A stretch of DNA of 46,192 bases from Paludibacteraceae bacterium (GCA_024399535.1 JAKSNU010000005.1:1-46192); one strand, 5' to 3'. Shown: positions 18,704 to 28,812, counted from the first letter of the stretch. Numbers and translations: made by a program. Notes: generated by a model from the letters alone, not told the origin.

Positions 18704-20086
18704 TTATTTGATTATTTTCAGTTTATTGACCGTTTTCAGCGATGATGGCATTACTTTTAATTTTGCCTTTCCGTTGATTTTCAGGTCATTTAGGTTGACA
18801 AATTTTATGTGGTCAAACCGTTCTTTGCAGTTTGTTTTTATGTCGAATATTTTTATTTCTTTTAGCTCGTTGGTCGTGTTTATCGTACATGCTGTCATTG
18901 TAATGTTTGGTAAACATTTTTGTGATAATTCAGGACGGCTGTTTGTTTGGTTTTCTACCCACCCGAGCTCTACAACGCTATTTACCTTCTTGTCGAAATT
19001 GAATGTGCATTCGTTGAATATCAGTTCATATGGGGTGAAAGCATTATACGAATATTCCGTCAGCAGTGGTGTGCATCTGTCGAATGTGCACCTGTCGAAT
19101 ATCACCAAACCGTATATTGATGAAAACTGGTTGTAAGTATCTGCAAAACGGCAATTTCTTGCTGTTATGTCTCGTCCGTAACAATGTATGTCATATCTGT
19201 TTATATCGCAATCTTCGAGTGTCGTGCGGTTCACGAAGTTTGTTCCGAATATTCCCCATCTCGCTTTAGCTCTGAGTTTTATCCCTTTGAAGTCGTAAAT
19301 GTTGTTCAAGTGAAATCCGTATCCCGAACTTCCTGCAGCGCAATACGTCTTATTGATTGTTATGTTGTCAAGTCGGATATCGGCGGAACTGCTCAGTCTT
19401 ATGGCGAGGTCGCTTGCTAATGTCGAGTCATTAGGTGTGTCAATGGTTATGTTTTCCATAGCCACCCTGTATTGGAGGTGAATCCATATAAGATATGTTT
19501 TGTATCCCGAGTCGCTGCTGCGTACGAGATTCAAGTTTTTGATGATTTTTTCTCTGTCGTTCACCTTGCATGCTTCTGCCATAGGTTTCGATTGTTCGTT
19601 GCCGTATGGCATTACGGTCTGGTTTATGGCTTTCCCATTTACTACGATTGCTAAATCTTCTCTGTTTGTTCCGTATTTATATCCGATTCTTTGCTCAACC
19701 CATGGGTTACTATCTTTTATGCTGACGAGATAGATTCCATCTCCGGTGTTGTAATCTCCTGCGTCTATCTTTTTTCCGTCCACTTCGATAGGAGTGGCAT
19801 CGTTCTTCATGTTGAATAGATAGATGTCGTGGCTGTTGTTTTTCACTGTTATTCTTGCCCCTGCGAAATCAGTGTATTCGGTGAGTTTTATGCTTTCTGC
19901 TCCATCGGGTATTTCTATAGTTATATCTCCGACACCCTCGTATGTAACTCCATTGCCTTGAGCGTATGCTTCAGCGTGACAATGTCTTATAGCTTCGTAT
20001 CTCTCAATGTCGGTTTTTGCTTCGCCGAGTCCGAAGTCCAATGGGTTCAGCAGTATGGCAATCAATATGTTCAGCAACGATGTCAT
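18704..20086 (-). CDS. Predicted parallel beta-helix protein of the polysaccharide locus
   Basis: A 460-residue protein with a hydrophobic N-terminus ([19 protein letters not shown]) that may be a signal peptide or anchor. From about residue 200 it has the short repeating pattern of right-handed beta-helices ([83 protein letters not shown]). This fold is used by pectate lyases, polysaccharide lyases and epimerases. I see no lyase active-site motif that I can name. It overlaps the WbpD-like gene (ATGA). It might bind, cleave or modify the polymer made by the operon. Confidence 0.65.
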   Translation of the reverse strand: MTSLLNILIAILLNPLDFGLGEAKTDIERYEAIRHCHAEAYAQGNGVTYEGVGDITIEIPDGAESIKLTEYTDFAGARITVKNNSHDIYLFNMKNDATPIEVDGKKIDAGDYNTGDGIYLVSIKDSNPWVEQRIGYKYGTNREDLAIVVNGKAINQTVMPYGNEQSKPMAEACKVNDREKIIKNLNLVRSSDSGYKTYLIWIHLQYRVAMENITIDTPNDSTLASDLAIRLSSSADIRLDNITINKTYCAAGSSGYGFHLNNIYDFKGIKLRAKARWGIFGTNFVNRTTLEDCDINRYDIHCYGRDITARNCRFADTYNQFSSIYGLVIFDRCTFDRCTPLLTEYSYNAFTPYELIFNECTFNFDKKVNSVVELGWVENQTNSRPELSQKCLPNITMTACTINTTNELKEIKIFDIKTNCKERFDHIKFVNLNDLKINGKAKLKVMPSSLKTVNKLKIIK

Positions 20087-20580
20087 TTTACTATTTCTCC
20101 TTTTTCATCCACTGTTCCTATTCTGCGGGCTGGTACCCCAGCCATCAGTGCAAAGTCTGGTACATCATGAGTCACTACTGCTCCGGCTGCTATCATAGCG
20201 CAACGTCCGACAGTATGTCCGCATACTATTGTGCAGTTTGCTCCGAGCGAAGCACCTTCGCGTATGATGGTCTTTGCATATACTCCATGTACTGGGTATG
20301 CTGCTCTTGGCACTCTCACGTTTGTAAACACACACGATGGTCCGCAGAATACGTTGTCCTCCAGTTCTACTCCTTCGTATATCGAGACATTGTTCTGTAC
20401 TCTCACTCCGTTTCCGATTATCACGTTGTTACCTACGTTTACGTTTTGTCCGAACGAGCAGTTTTTCCCTATCTTTGCTCCACTCTGTATGTGACAGAAA
20501 TGCCAAATTTTTGTCCCTTCGCCTATCTCGACATTGTCATCCACATACGACGATTCGTGTATAAAATATTCCTTTCCCAT
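20083..20580 (-). CDS. UDP-2-acetamido-3-amino-2,3-dideoxyglucuronate N-acetyltransferase-like (WbpD/WlbB)
   Basis: A 165-residue left-handed beta-helix acyltransferase. The start ([34 protein letters not shown]) and the hexapeptide coils that follow are characteristic of WbpD/WlbB, which acetylates the 3-amino group on the way to UDP-GlcNAc(3NAc)A. The conserved segment [12 protein letters not shown] and the last coils ([30 protein letters not shown]) are complete. It works directly after a WbpE-type aminotransferase, and such a gene lies two positions upstream. Its start abuts the preceding glycosyltransferase stop. Confidence 0.88.
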   Translation of the reverse strand: MGKEYFIHESSYVDDNVEIGEGTKIWHFCHIQSGAKIGKNCSFGQNVNVGNNVIIGNGVRVQNNVSIYEGVELEDNVFCGPSCVFTNVRVPRAAYPVHGVYAKTIIREGASLGANCTIVCGHTVGRCAMIAAGAVVTHDVPDFALMAGVPARRIGTVDEKGEIVK

Positions 20581-21804
20581 TTATTTCATTCTCTTTATTG
20601 CATCTATAAACTTCTCTGCAAGCACCTGATATGTATGATTTTTTAATACAAATTCATGTCCGTTACGTCCTAATTCCTCTCTTTCCTCATTGCTCATTTC
20701 CTTTATTTTCAATATAGCTTCGCCTATTGATTTTGCATTTTCAGGTTCGGCATATATTCCGCATTTTGCTTCTTCCACGATGTTGTTTCCTGCGTCAATT
20801 GCTTGGACTATAGGTTTCCCAGCCATCATATAATCGTACATTTTGTTTGGACTGATTCCGTATTTGAACAGCGATTGTTTCTGCAGTCCAACGTATAGGG
20901 CATCCATCTCGCTGAGCAGTGTCGGAATTGCCATTTTGTTGATAGGAGGCAGGAAATGAACGTTTTTGCATCCTTTCTCTTGTGCGTATTTCGTCAGCTT
21001 TTCTTTGTCTTGTCCTGTTCCTATCAGCACCAATTCCACTCCCTTGTCTTTTATGTTTTCTACAGCATCAATCACTGATTCGAGCGAGTTGGCAGGTCCG
21101 TGTGCTCCGGCGTATCCTATTACGAATTTTCCCTCGCTATGCAATTGGTTCAACAGATTTTTGTGTTCATCTGGCATCTCAGTCGGATTTTCCCAATCCT
21201 CAATCACTATTCCGTTTGGCACGCAATGGAACTTTCCATTTGCGAGCCCTCTTTCCTTCATGTGCTCTTCTGCTTTTGGCAGTATTGATACTACTCCGTT
21301 CACATGCTTATAGCAGTAATCCTCAGCTGTTTGCATCACCATGATGAAAGGGTGTTTTGCTGAATATCCACCGAGCTCCATAGGCGATAGTGGCCATAGG
21401 TCGTGCACTTCGTAAATCAATTTTGCATTGAACCTTTTGGCAATTTTCCTTGCAGGATAAATGTCCAATGGATATGTCGATGAAGCTACGACCACATCTG
21501 GTGCGAATCCATTGAGATACTTTTTGTATCTGCACATCAACTTGCCGATAAAAAGGAACATTGAGATGATTCTTCCTACACCATTTCCGTCGTATTTGTT
21601 CACCTTTACCCACGAATATTCCACTCCTTCCACCGTCTCCATTCCTTCGCGTTCGGGCTGTTTACGTCTGAGGTGCGAATATGTTCCACCTATATTCAGC
21701 ACGTTATGACCCATCTTCATCCACTCCCTCGCCAAATAGTATGGTCTGAACTCCATACCGTGCTCTGGACTTCCTGCATAGTGGTTGATTACCAATATAT
21801 TCAT
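20581..21804 (-). CDS. Glycosyltransferase family 4 (WbuB/WcaI-like)
   Basis: A 407-residue GT-B glycosyltransferase. The N-terminal MNILVINHYAGSPEHGMEFRPYYLAREW is like WbuB-type enzymes that transfer amino-deoxy sugars. The C-terminal donor domain has IGYAGAHGPANSLESVIDA and the acidic motif in SPNKMYDYMMAGKPIVQAI. The frame is open 40 codons further upstream, but ATG 21804 gives the conserved start and an ATGA overlap with the aminotransferase. It probably adds one sugar of the repeat unit at the cytoplasmic face. Confidence 0.88.
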   Translation of the reverse strand: MNILVINHYAGSPEHGMEFRPYYLAREWMKMGHNVLNIGGTYSHLRRKQPEREGMETVEGVEYSWVKVNKYDGNGVGRIISMFLFIGKLMCRYKKYLNGFAPDVVVASSTYPLDIYPARKIAKRFNAKLIYEVHDLWPLSPMELGGYSAKHPFIMVMQTAEDYCYKHVNGVVSILPKAEEHMKERGLANGKFHCVPNGIVIEDWENPTEMPDEHKNLLNQLHSEGKFVIGYAGAHGPANSLESVIDAVENIKDKGVELVLIGTGQDKEKLTKYAQEKGCKNVHFLPPINKMAIPTLLSEMDALYVGLQKQSLFKYGISPNKMYDYMMAGKPIVQAIDAGNNIVEEAKCGIYAEPENAKSIGEAILKIKEMSNEEREELGRNGHEFVLKNHTYQVLAEKFIDAIKRMK

Positions 21805-22931
21805 CTCTTCCAATCTTTTATGCTTTCTATTATGTAATCCATCGTCTCTTTGGTCAGTTCTGTGTGCATAGGGATTGACAGAACAGACCTTGCGCATTCT
21901 CTTGCAGTTTCCAGCTCTCCGCAACTCCTTGTGATTCCTTTGAATGCTTCCTGTTCCTGCAGAGCTAATGGATAATATATCATTGAAGGTATTCCCTTTG
22001 TAGCTAAATACTCTTTCAGTTCGTCTCTTCTGCCGTTCTTCACTTTCAGTGTATATTGGTGATATACATGAGTCGAGTTTTCTGCTTCAAATGGTGTTAC
22101 TATATCTTCCGTCCCTTTCAGTCCTTCTGTATAATATTGTGCTGCATCGTGTCTTGCCTTGCAGTATTCATCGAGGTGTTCGAGTTTCACTTTTAGTACT
22201 GCTGCTTGTATCGAATCGAGTCTCGAGTTGCAACCTATCACTGTATGGTGGTATTTGACTTTTTGTCCGTGGTTGGCTATCATATGTATTCTCTCTGCTA
22301 ACTTCTCGTCACGGCAGAATATTGCTCCTCCGTCACCGAAACACCCGAGGTTCTTCGAAGGGAAGAACGATGTGCAACCTATAGTTCCCATTGTTCCTGT
22401 TTTCATTTTGCGTCCATCGCTGAACGTATAGTAAGCTCCGATAGCTTGGGCGTTGTCCTCAATGACATATAGGTTGTGCTCTTTGGCGAATTTCAGTATT
22501 GGTTCCATATCTGCACTTTGTCCGAACAGATGCACAGGTATTATAGCTTTTGTCTTTTCGCTGAGGGCTTTTTTCATTTCCTCTATCGAGATGTTGAATG
22601 TCTTCTCGTCCACATCCACCATTACTGGTTTGAGTCCTAACAATGCTATGACTTCAGCCGATGCTACGTATGTGAAGGCTGGTACTATCACTTCGTCTCC
22701 TGGCTTGAGTCCGAGAGCCATCAGTGCTATTTGCAATGCGTCTGTTCCGTTCCCGCAGGTGGTAGTGTGTACTCCCTCTCCCATATATATATCCAAATTG
22801 TTTTGGAACTCTTTGACAATCTTTCCGTTTATGAAGGCTGTCGTATCTATCACCTTTTTTATCTCTCTGTCAACTTCCTCTTTGATTTTCAGATACTGTC
22901 CTCCTAAATCAACCATTTTGATTTCGTTCAT
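21801..22931 (-). CDS. DegT-family aminotransferase, WbpE-like
   Basis: A 376-residue PLP aminotransferase most like WbpE/WlbC, which converts UDP-2-acetamido-3-keto-glucuronate to its 3-amino form. Key points are GNGTDALQIAL (60-70), D159 in VIEDNAQAIGA, and the PLP lysine K193 in SFFPSKNLGCFGDGGA. These match the 3-aminotransferase branch (VioA/WbpE/QdtB). With the adjacent WbpD-like and WbpI-like genes it forms three of the five steps from UDP-GlcNAc to UDP-ManNAc(3NAc)A; the WbpA and WbpB dehydrogenases are not in this window. Confidence 0.88.
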   Translation of the reverse strand: MNEIKMVDLGGQYLKIKEEVDREIKKVIDTTAFINGKIVKEFQNNLDIYMGEGVHTTTCGNGTDALQIALMALGLKPGDEVIVPAFTYVASAEVIALLGLKPVMVDVDEKTFNISIEEMKKALSEKTKAIIPVHLFGQSADMEPILKFAKEHNLYVIEDNAQAIGAYYTFSDGRKMKTGTMGTIGCTSFFPSKNLGCFGDGGAIFCRDEKLAERIHMIANHGQKVKYHHTVIGCNSRLDSIQAAVLKVKLEHLDEYCKARHDAAQYYTEGLKGTEDIVTPFEAENSTHVYHQYTLKVKNGRRDELKEYLATKGIPSMIYYPLALQEQEAFKGITRSCGELETARECARSVLSIPMHTELTKETMDYIIESIKDWKR

Positions 22932-24133
22932 ATCTTGTTGTGGTTTAATTGCATGAAACTTCCTGCCATTCCCATTACTAATGGGTTCACGATTACAAAT
23001 ACATCAAACATATATTGTATCAAGAATATTCCTACAATTGCTACTGTTATCCACCTTCTTTTTATTACCATTGCTGCTATCATAGCCATCAGCAGCAGCA
23101 CTCCGACCGCTCCATTTGCCACCCATTCGTTCAATACTATATTGTGTGGGTGTTCCAAATAGATATTGTTGCCTAACGGACCGAGTTCTGTTTCGAATAT
23201 CTCTTTTTCCATTCTGAGTCCTCTTTCGATGAACTCATGTCTGCCATCTATAGCTCCCCATCCAGCGATTGGTTTTTCTTTTATTTGCGACCATGCCACC
23301 GACCATATTCCTATGCGGTCGTTTTTCATTACCTCTTCCCAGTTCACTCTCGGGTGGTTTGCCATCACTACCACTCCTGTCACTATCACCAATGGTGCCA
23401 CTGCTATCACAACTGCTTTTTTCCATCTCCACACATAATATATCAATACACCGACCACAATCAGCAGGAATGTTGCCAATCCGACTCTTCCTTCGGTTAC
23501 TATCAGCAGTGCGATGTTTGGAATTGCTGCTATGCCTGCAATAATCTTAATCCATAGTTTTATATCCTTTCTGTTTATTATGTATAGAGTCGAAATCACT
23601 GCTAAATTGAACGTCAGGTTTGCTATCATATGGCAGTTGAATTTCGTCAGCCGTTTGTAGTTTATCTCGTCTATCACTCCTTGCATTGTGATAGGGTGGA
23701 GTAGCGACTTGTTGTCGAAATTCATCAGCACATCCTTAACTCCGATGAATGTTGCCACAGCTATCAGGGCATAAGCGATATATTTGAAATCCATCCCTTT
23801 GGGCCATCCTGCCAATCCCACTATTGCGAATATCACGAATGGCAATCTGCTGTCTATTTCCCTTCTGACTATCACATCCCCCATATCTTGTCCGTGGATC
23901 AATGCCATTAGTGGTGTAATGGCGAAATATGTAGCCATGATAATATATACCCACATCTCCTTTCTCCATTTCCACCCATCGAATCCTTTGTTGATGACTT
24001 TGTCAGCAACGAACATCACTCCGGCAACCCACATTGCTGGACGTTGTATGCGGAAATCTGTTGGCCATAGACCTGCTACGACTGCCAACGAAGCGATGCT
24101 TAATGCGTGTATTATCTCTCCTGCTTTTTTCAT
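22928..24133 (-). CDS. O-antigen polymerase/ligase-like membrane protein (Wzy or WaaL type), copy 1
   Basis: A 401-residue integral membrane protein with about ten predicted helices. It contains the signature of the Wzy_C/O-antigen ligase family, a large periplasmic loop followed by HPHNIVLNEWVANGAVGVLLL, and a conserved Arg region (IVRREIDSRLPFVIF). Such proteins either polymerise undecaprenyl-linked repeat units or attach the chain to lipid A core. The locus encodes a second one at 26292-27527, so one may be the polymerase and the other a ligase. Both junctions are ATGA overlaps. Confidence 0.82.
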   Translation of the reverse strand: MKKAGEIIHALSIASLAVVAGLWPTDFRIQRPAMWVAGVMFVADKVINKGFDGWKWRKEMWVYIIMATYFAITPLMALIHGQDMGDVIVRREIDSRLPFVIFAIVGLAGWPKGMDFKYIAYALIAVATFIGVKDVLMNFDNKSLLHPITMQGVIDEINYKRLTKFNCHMIANLTFNLAVISTLYIINRKDIKLWIKIIAGIAAIPNIALLIVTEGRVGLATFLLIVVGVLIYYVWRWKKAVVIAVAPLVIVTGVVVMANHPRVNWEEVMKNDRIGIWSVAWSQIKEKPIAGWGAIDGRHEFIERGLRMEKEIFETELGPLGNNIYLEHPHNIVLNEWVANGAVGVLLLMAMIAAMVIKRRWITVAIVGIFLIQYMFDVFVIVNPLVMGMAGSFMQLNHNKI

Positions 24134-25254
24134 TTAAGATATTCTATTATCTCGTTCAGTATCTGTTCCGAAGCTTTTCCGTTCCCGAACAGAGGAGGAA
24201 ACTCCACCTTCCTTCCGACCAGTTCTCTGTATGCTTCCAATATCTTTTCGTACGAAGCGTCTGCTATTATCCCTGCTCCATGTTCTGTGATTTCAACCCA
24301 TTCTGTCTCTGGCCTGAGTATCACGCAAGGTCTTTCGAAGAAGAAAGCCTCTTTCTGCACACCTCCGCTGTCTGTCAGTACTATACGGGCATTTTTCTCT
24401 AATGCCGTCATCTCTAAGAACGATGCTGGTGCTGTTATTTCGATTCTCTCGTTCTCCATTATTCTGCGTCTCATCTCCTCCGTGAGGTTCACCTCCATCA
24501 TCTTCAGTGTCCTTGGGTGCAGTGGTAGCACCACTTTTATATCTTTCGAAATCTCCTCTATAGCTTTGAAAATCGTTGTCAGTCTCTCTCTTGAATCTGT
24601 GTTGTTATCCCTGTGGATAGTAGCCAATGCGAATTCTCCTTTCTCTTTGACGTTGTAGTGTTTTTCTGCTATTTTGCTGAACCACATCGAATTGTCGTAC
24701 ATCACATCGCCCGATTTGACTATTTTCCTTTTCCTTCCGTTGGCAAATGTTGCTTTTGATGTCTCGAAACCCTCTTCTCTGAGGTTTCTCATTGCGGTCT
24801 CTGTAGGAGCAAAACATATTGATGCCACTTGGTCGCATACTATTCTGTTTATCTCCTCTGGCATTGCCATGTTGTACGACCTCAGTCCAGCTTCGATATG
24901 GAACACTGGTATATGTAGTTTCGATGCAGCCACAGCTCCAGCCAATGTCGAGTTTGTGTCGCCATATAATATCATGCCGTCAAACTGCTCTTTCATGAGC
25001 ACCTCCTCAATTCCTGCAATCATTTTTGCTGTTTGTGCTCCGTGGATTCCTGACCCTACTCCGAGGTTGTAGTCTGGTTTCGGTATCCCGAGTTCATCGA
25101 AGAACACTCCCGACATGTTTTCGTCGTAATGTTGTCCTGTGTGCAGTATCTTCTCTTCGATGCAATCAGCGAACTTTCCCCTGACCGCTCTCGATATAGC
25201 GGCAGCCTTAATTATTTGTGGTCGTGCTCCTATTATTGTCAGCAGTTTAATCAT
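24130..25254 (-). CDS. Non-hydrolysing UDP-N-acetylglucosamine 2-epimerase family (WbpI/WecB-like)
   Basis: A 374-residue GT-B-fold epimerase. The start IGARPQIIKAAAISRAV and the motifs LHTGQHYDENMSGVFFDELGIPKPDYNL, YGDTNSTLAGA, HIEAGLRSYNMAMPEEINR and DSGGVQKEAFFF are diagnostic. The ARPQIIK variant (rather than GTRPEAIK of WecB) resembles WbpI/WlbD, which epimerise UDP-GlcNAc(3NAc)A to the mannuronate form, and this fits the nearby WbpD- and WbpE-like genes. The pathway assignment is inference. It overlaps the glycosyltransferase gene by 8 bases. Confidence 0.88.
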   Translation of the reverse strand: MIKLLTIIGARPQIIKAAAISRAVRGKFADCIEEKILHTGQHYDENMSGVFFDELGIPKPDYNLGVGSGIHGAQTAKMIAGIEEVLMKEQFDGMILYGDTNSTLAGAVAASKLHIPVFHIEAGLRSYNMAMPEEINRIVCDQVASICFAPTETAMRNLREEGFETSKATFANGRKRKIVKSGDVMYDNSMWFSKIAEKHYNVKEKGEFALATIHRDNNTDSRERLTTIFKAIEEISKDIKVVLPLHPRTLKMMEVNLTEEMRRRIMENERIEITAPASFLEMTALEKNARIVLTDSGGVQKEAFFFERPCVILRPETEWVEITEHGAGIIADASYEKILEAYRELVGRKVEFPPLFGNGKASEQILNEIIEYLK

Positions 25255-26329
25255 AATATTCCATTATCTTTTTTGCTACCACTTCCGATGCAAAATTCTT
25301 CTCCACGAATTCTCTGATTCTTTTCGCATCAAACTTCTCCCTGTTGTTGTAAATATACTCAATTGCCTGTTTTGTCTCTTCAGTGTTTCCTATTCTCACC
25401 ATCACTCCGTTTTCGTCATTTACGAAATCCTCTGGACCTCCGCATCTTGTCGCTATCACTGGTAGTCCTGTTGCCATTGCCTCAATATAAGCTACTCCGA
25501 AAGTCTCGCTCTCCGATGTCAGTACGAAGCAGTCAGCCTCTTCGTATCTTTTCCCGATTTCTTCTCGTTTCAACATTCCGTCGAACTTCACTCTCTTCTC
25601 TATTCCTAACTCTTTTGCTCGTTGTCCGAGCTCTTTTCTGTAGGGTCCGTCGCCTATTATCTCCAGTTCGGCGAACTCTAAACTTTTCATGGCTTCCAAC
25701 GTCACCTCTATTCCTTTCCCCTTTATCAATCTTGCTGTTGTCGCCATTCTCAGTCGTCCATCAACAGCTTTTCTCTCTTTTGCCAGTCTGAACGCTTCGT
25801 AATCCACAATGTTTGGTACCATTTCGCATTTTATTCCGAATCGTCCTTCTAATGTTTCAGCGAACTTGTTGCTGACGGCTATTACGTGTTTTGCTTCTTT
25901 GTATCCCTCCAGTGCTTCGTTTTGTACTCTTGACGAATGTTCGGTGATTATCAGCGGAATGTTGCACTTTTTTGCCAAAGCAGCTCCGAACTCGCTGGCG
26001 AAATGTGTGTGGATGTAATCTGGTGCTGTCTCTCCTCTCTTTACGAACACTTTCTCATACAATCTTCTTATCATCCATCCTCCGATTTTAGCCGTCATTT
26101 TGTACCCCACGTTTCCGATTGGTATCCTGAATCCGTAGCATCTCAGCCCCTCGCGCTCCTCTTCCCATATTCCGATTCTTCTTCGCCACCTGAGCGAGAA
26201 GGTGTCTATTGCGAATACCACCACCTCTACACCTGCTTCTGCCAATGCTTTAGCTTGGTCTATGGCGAATATTCCGTTCATCGGGTATCGCCTACTCGGC
26301 AACTGGTTGCTCACTACGAGTACTTTCAT
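25247..26329 (-). CDS. Glycosyltransferase family 4
   Basis: A 360-residue GT-B glycosyltransferase. It opens with KVLVVSNQLPSRRYPMNGIFAIDQAKALAEAGVEV, has the interdomain segment TTARLIKGKGIEVTLEAMK and the donor-site EX7E motif in ESETFGVAYIEAMATGLPVIAT. The 5' end overlaps the previous gene by 38 bases, which is long but the ATG at 26329 begins the conserved domain. Arginine codons AGA, AGG and CGA are frequent, unlike the flanking housekeeping genes. It probably adds the second sugar linkage of the repeat unit. Confidence 0.9.
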   Translation of the reverse strand: MKVLVVSNQLPSRRYPMNGIFAIDQAKALAEAGVEVVVFAIDTFSLRWRRRIGIWEEEREGLRCYGFRIPIGNVGYKMTAKIGGWMIRRLYEKVFVKRGETAPDYIHTHFASEFGAALAKKCNIPLIITEHSSRVQNEALEGYKEAKHVIAVSNKFAETLEGRFGIKCEMVPNIVDYEAFRLAKERKAVDGRLRMATTARLIKGKGIEVTLEAMKSLEFAELEIIGDGPYRKELGQRAKELGIEKRVKFDGMLKREEIGKRYEEADCFVLTSESETFGVAYIEAMATGLPVIATRCGGPEDFVNDENGVMVRIGNTEETKQAIEYIYNNREKFDAKRIREFVEKNFASEVVAKKIMEYYD

Positions 26330-27527
26330 AAATCATTAAATATAACGACCCTAACGACACATAGAACATTGGCGATAGCAAGTATCTGCTGTCCATTATG
26401 TAGCATATTGGCAATGCCACAGCAGTTGCTATCATCAGTACCATCTTCTCTTTCTCTTTGACTTTGAATATGTTCATCGCATATTTTATCACTCCGAACA
26501 TTAACAATGCGAACCATACTCCTCCGAAACAGTAGAGGAACTCTAAGAACAGATTGTGTGGCGATATTGTCTGCATCGACCCTACGCCTTGTCCTATTAC
26601 CCATTTCATTGGCGACTCTTTTTCTCCATTTACCATCTCCTCTGCGATTACCTCTCTTGTTGTTCCATCTACGATTCTCTTTGTGTCAGTTCTCATTGCA
26701 ACCACACGACCTGTATCTATATCAACTTTGTTTTCGTATATCCACGAAGTCACTCCTATAATGGCAATTATTCCGATTGTTGTCAATGCTCCTTTCCATC
26801 CGTATCTGATTCCGTATATCGTAACGATTGCTGTTGCCATGACTATTGTGACTATCAGTCCCCCTCTTGTTGCATTGAATCTCATGAACGCATAGCATAT
26901 CACTATCAGTGCGCCAGCCGTTGTTTTCATCCATTTCGTCTTGCTCCAAAGCATTTTCCATATAATGAAAGGCATTGCAAATACCATCAGCACATCGTAT
27001 TCACTCATGTTTTCGAATGTTGCTCTTGCTATTCTCCTCTGCACTAAGGAATCGTCTTCGAGGTGTATTGCTAAATTGTTTATGTTTGCATTTTCAAATG
27101 GGATATGCCATCCTGTCGTCACTTCCACTATTCCTATTATTGCTGTTCCTGCTATTGCTATGAGCCATCCTGTCCCGATTGCGTTCATGCTGCTTGCTCC
27201 CTGCTCGTTTGTCTTCATTCCGAATACTAATATCTCCATCAGTATCAAGAAATGAACTGCGTATAGGCATATCTCCTTCGCTCCTGCCGTTCTGTCTGGC
27301 GACCATATCAGTGTCACGCATCCGTATCCTGACAATGCCGCACAGAATGCTCCTATCCATATCAGGTCCTTGTTCTTTTTCGCAGTCTGAACCACCTCCT
27401 TTACAAGGAAATAACTCAATGCCAATCCCACTACTCTCGCAGCTTGTAGCGCTCTGAAACATGCTCCGAATCCTAATGCAGCTGTCAGAACCACAATCAT
27501 CAATATATATCTATTCTTTTCTGTCAT
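26292..27527 (-). CDS. O-antigen polymerase/ligase-like membrane protein, copy 2
   Basis: A 411-residue membrane protein with about ten helices and a large periplasmic loop (about 270-330) that carries MRTDTKRIVDGTTREVIAEEM. The conserved SPHNLFLEFLYCFGGVWFALL motif places it in the O-antigen ligase/Wzy family. It starts inside the end of the flippase gene (17-base overlap). It is the better polymerase candidate because it neighbours Wzx, but that is positional inference. Confidence 0.82.
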   Translation of the reverse strand: MTEKNRYILMIVVLTAALGFGACFRALQAARVVGLALSYFLVKEVVQTAKKNKDLIWIGAFCAALSGYGCVTLIWSPDRTAGAKEICLYAVHFLILMEILVFGMKTNEQGASSMNAIGTGWLIAIAGTAIIGIVEVTTGWHIPFENANINNLAIHLEDDSLVQRRIARATFENMSEYDVLMVFAMPFIIWKMLWSKTKWMKTTAGALIVICYAFMRFNATRGGLIVTIVMATAIVTIYGIRYGWKGALTTIGIIAIIGVTSWIYENKVDIDTGRVVAMRTDTKRIVDGTTREVIAEEMVNGEKESPMKWVIGQGVGSMQTISPHNLFLEFLYCFGGVWFALLMFGVIKYAMNIFKVKEKEKMVLMIATAVALPICYIMDSRYLLSPMFYVSLGSLYLMIYESTRSEQPVAE

Positions 27528-28812
27528 AATTTATCACTTTTCTCTCCACTATCCATAACACTGCAACTCCCATTGCTGTCATTCCGCATGCTATCCAATA
27601 TACTCCTTCGTAATCAGATCCGCAAACTATTCCGACTATTGCAGCTGTCAACACTCCTAAATTCGTCACTCCCGACACTATGTTGTACCACATCATCTTG
27701 CCCGAAGCGTGCACTAACATTGTCATGGGCGACGACAATTTGTCGAAAGCCATTGTCACTATTGCCACTCTCATTATTACCACTGCCTCCTCCATAAATC
27801 CGTCTGCCAACCATAATTTCAGTATCCACTCGGCTCCTATCCATAGAGGCACCACCATTGCAGTCAGTACTCCTGCCATTAGCATGGCAATACGTCTTGC
27901 GAGCTTGATGGCTTCATGTTTTTTCCCTTCTGCAAATAGTTGGATGACCTGCGGTCTTCCTGCTATCACCACGCTATCTGCTATTGCGGCAATTGCCATT
28001 TCTACTTGTAGAACCACTCCTCTCGCTGCATTTACCACCACTTTGAACCCGAGGTTTATAGCCATTGTCAGTCCTTGTATTTTGACCATTCTTGCCGATG
28101 TTTCGAATAGGTTCCAACCCGAGAACGACAGCATTTTTTTAGTCAATTCCCTGTTCGCCCTTCCTTCGAATTTCACCTCCTCTCCGAATTTCAATTTGCA
28201 GTATGCTGCATACATTGCCGACGACAATAACCTCACTCCCATCAGACATCCTCCATAAACTATCAGTCTGTCCGCCGAACATCTGACCATTGCCATTGCT
28301 ATCCCTAATTTCAAGGCTGCTTCAGTGACGGTCACTACGGCATACCATCCCATCTTCTCGTGGGCTATCACTCCAGCCATATATGGTGTTCCGATGATGA
28401 TGAATGCTATTCCTGCCAGTCCGAATTGGAAAATCCATCTTACTGCATTCATCCTTCCTTCTGGCACTACCATCACCTGTTCTATGTATGGCACCCCTAT
28501 TATTTCAGCCACAACGATAAATGCTGCTGCCAAGGCTATATGTATCCACATTCCGGTGACGAACACCTCTTTCACCTCATTCTGGTCTTTGTGTCCTAAT
28601 GCCACGTTGTAGAACCTCTGCATTCCGTTCGTAAGGGCTGTGTTCAGCACTGTGCATAGGTTCACGATTCCCATCACCACATTGTATAGTCCGTAGTCTT
28701 CGACTCCGAGACCGCGTAGAACGAATCTTGTTGTGAACAGTGTGATGCACATTATCATCACCATTCTCAACCCGAGTACTATGCTGTTTCGTTCTACCTT
28801 CGAAATGTTCAT
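27511..28812 (-). CDS. Polysaccharide repeat-unit flippase (Wzx/MATE-like)
   Basis: A 433-residue membrane protein with 12-14 helices. The N-terminus ([45 protein letters not shown]) is typical of Bacteroidota lipopolysaccharide flippases of the MOP superfamily, which move undecaprenyl-linked repeat units to the periplasmic face. The body is Met/Val/Ile-rich with few charges. It is coupled to rfbA by an ATGA overlap at 28809-28812. Confidence 0.88.
   Translation of the reverse strand: MNISKVERNSIVLGLRMVMIMCITLFTTRFVLRGLGVEDYGLYNVVMGIVNLCTVLNTALTNGMQRFYNVALGHKDQNEVKEVFVTGMWIHIALAAAFIVVAEIIGVPYIEQVMVVPEGRMNAVRWIFQFGLAGIAFIIIGTPYMAGVIAHEKMGWYAVVTVTEAALKLGIAMAMVRCSADRLIVYGGCLMGVRLLSSAMYAAYCKLKFGEEVKFEGRANRELTKKMLSFSGWNLFETSARMVKIQGLTMAINLGFKVVVNAARGVVLQVEMAIAAIADSVVIAGRPQVIQLFAEGKKHEAIKLARRIAMLMAGVLTAMVVPLWIGAEWILKLWLADGFMEEAVVIMRVAIVTMAFDKLSSPMTMLVHASGKMMWYNIVSGVTNLGVLTAAIVGIVCGSDYEGVYWIACGMTAMGVAVLWIVERKVINYDRKE

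Noticed and set aside
20966-28612. Many long plus-strand frames within the glycosyltransferase, Wzy and Wzx genes
   Set aside because: They mirror the strong purine bias of the minus-strand coding sequence, have Ser/Leu/Pro/Phe-rich products without motifs, and overlap well-supported genes.
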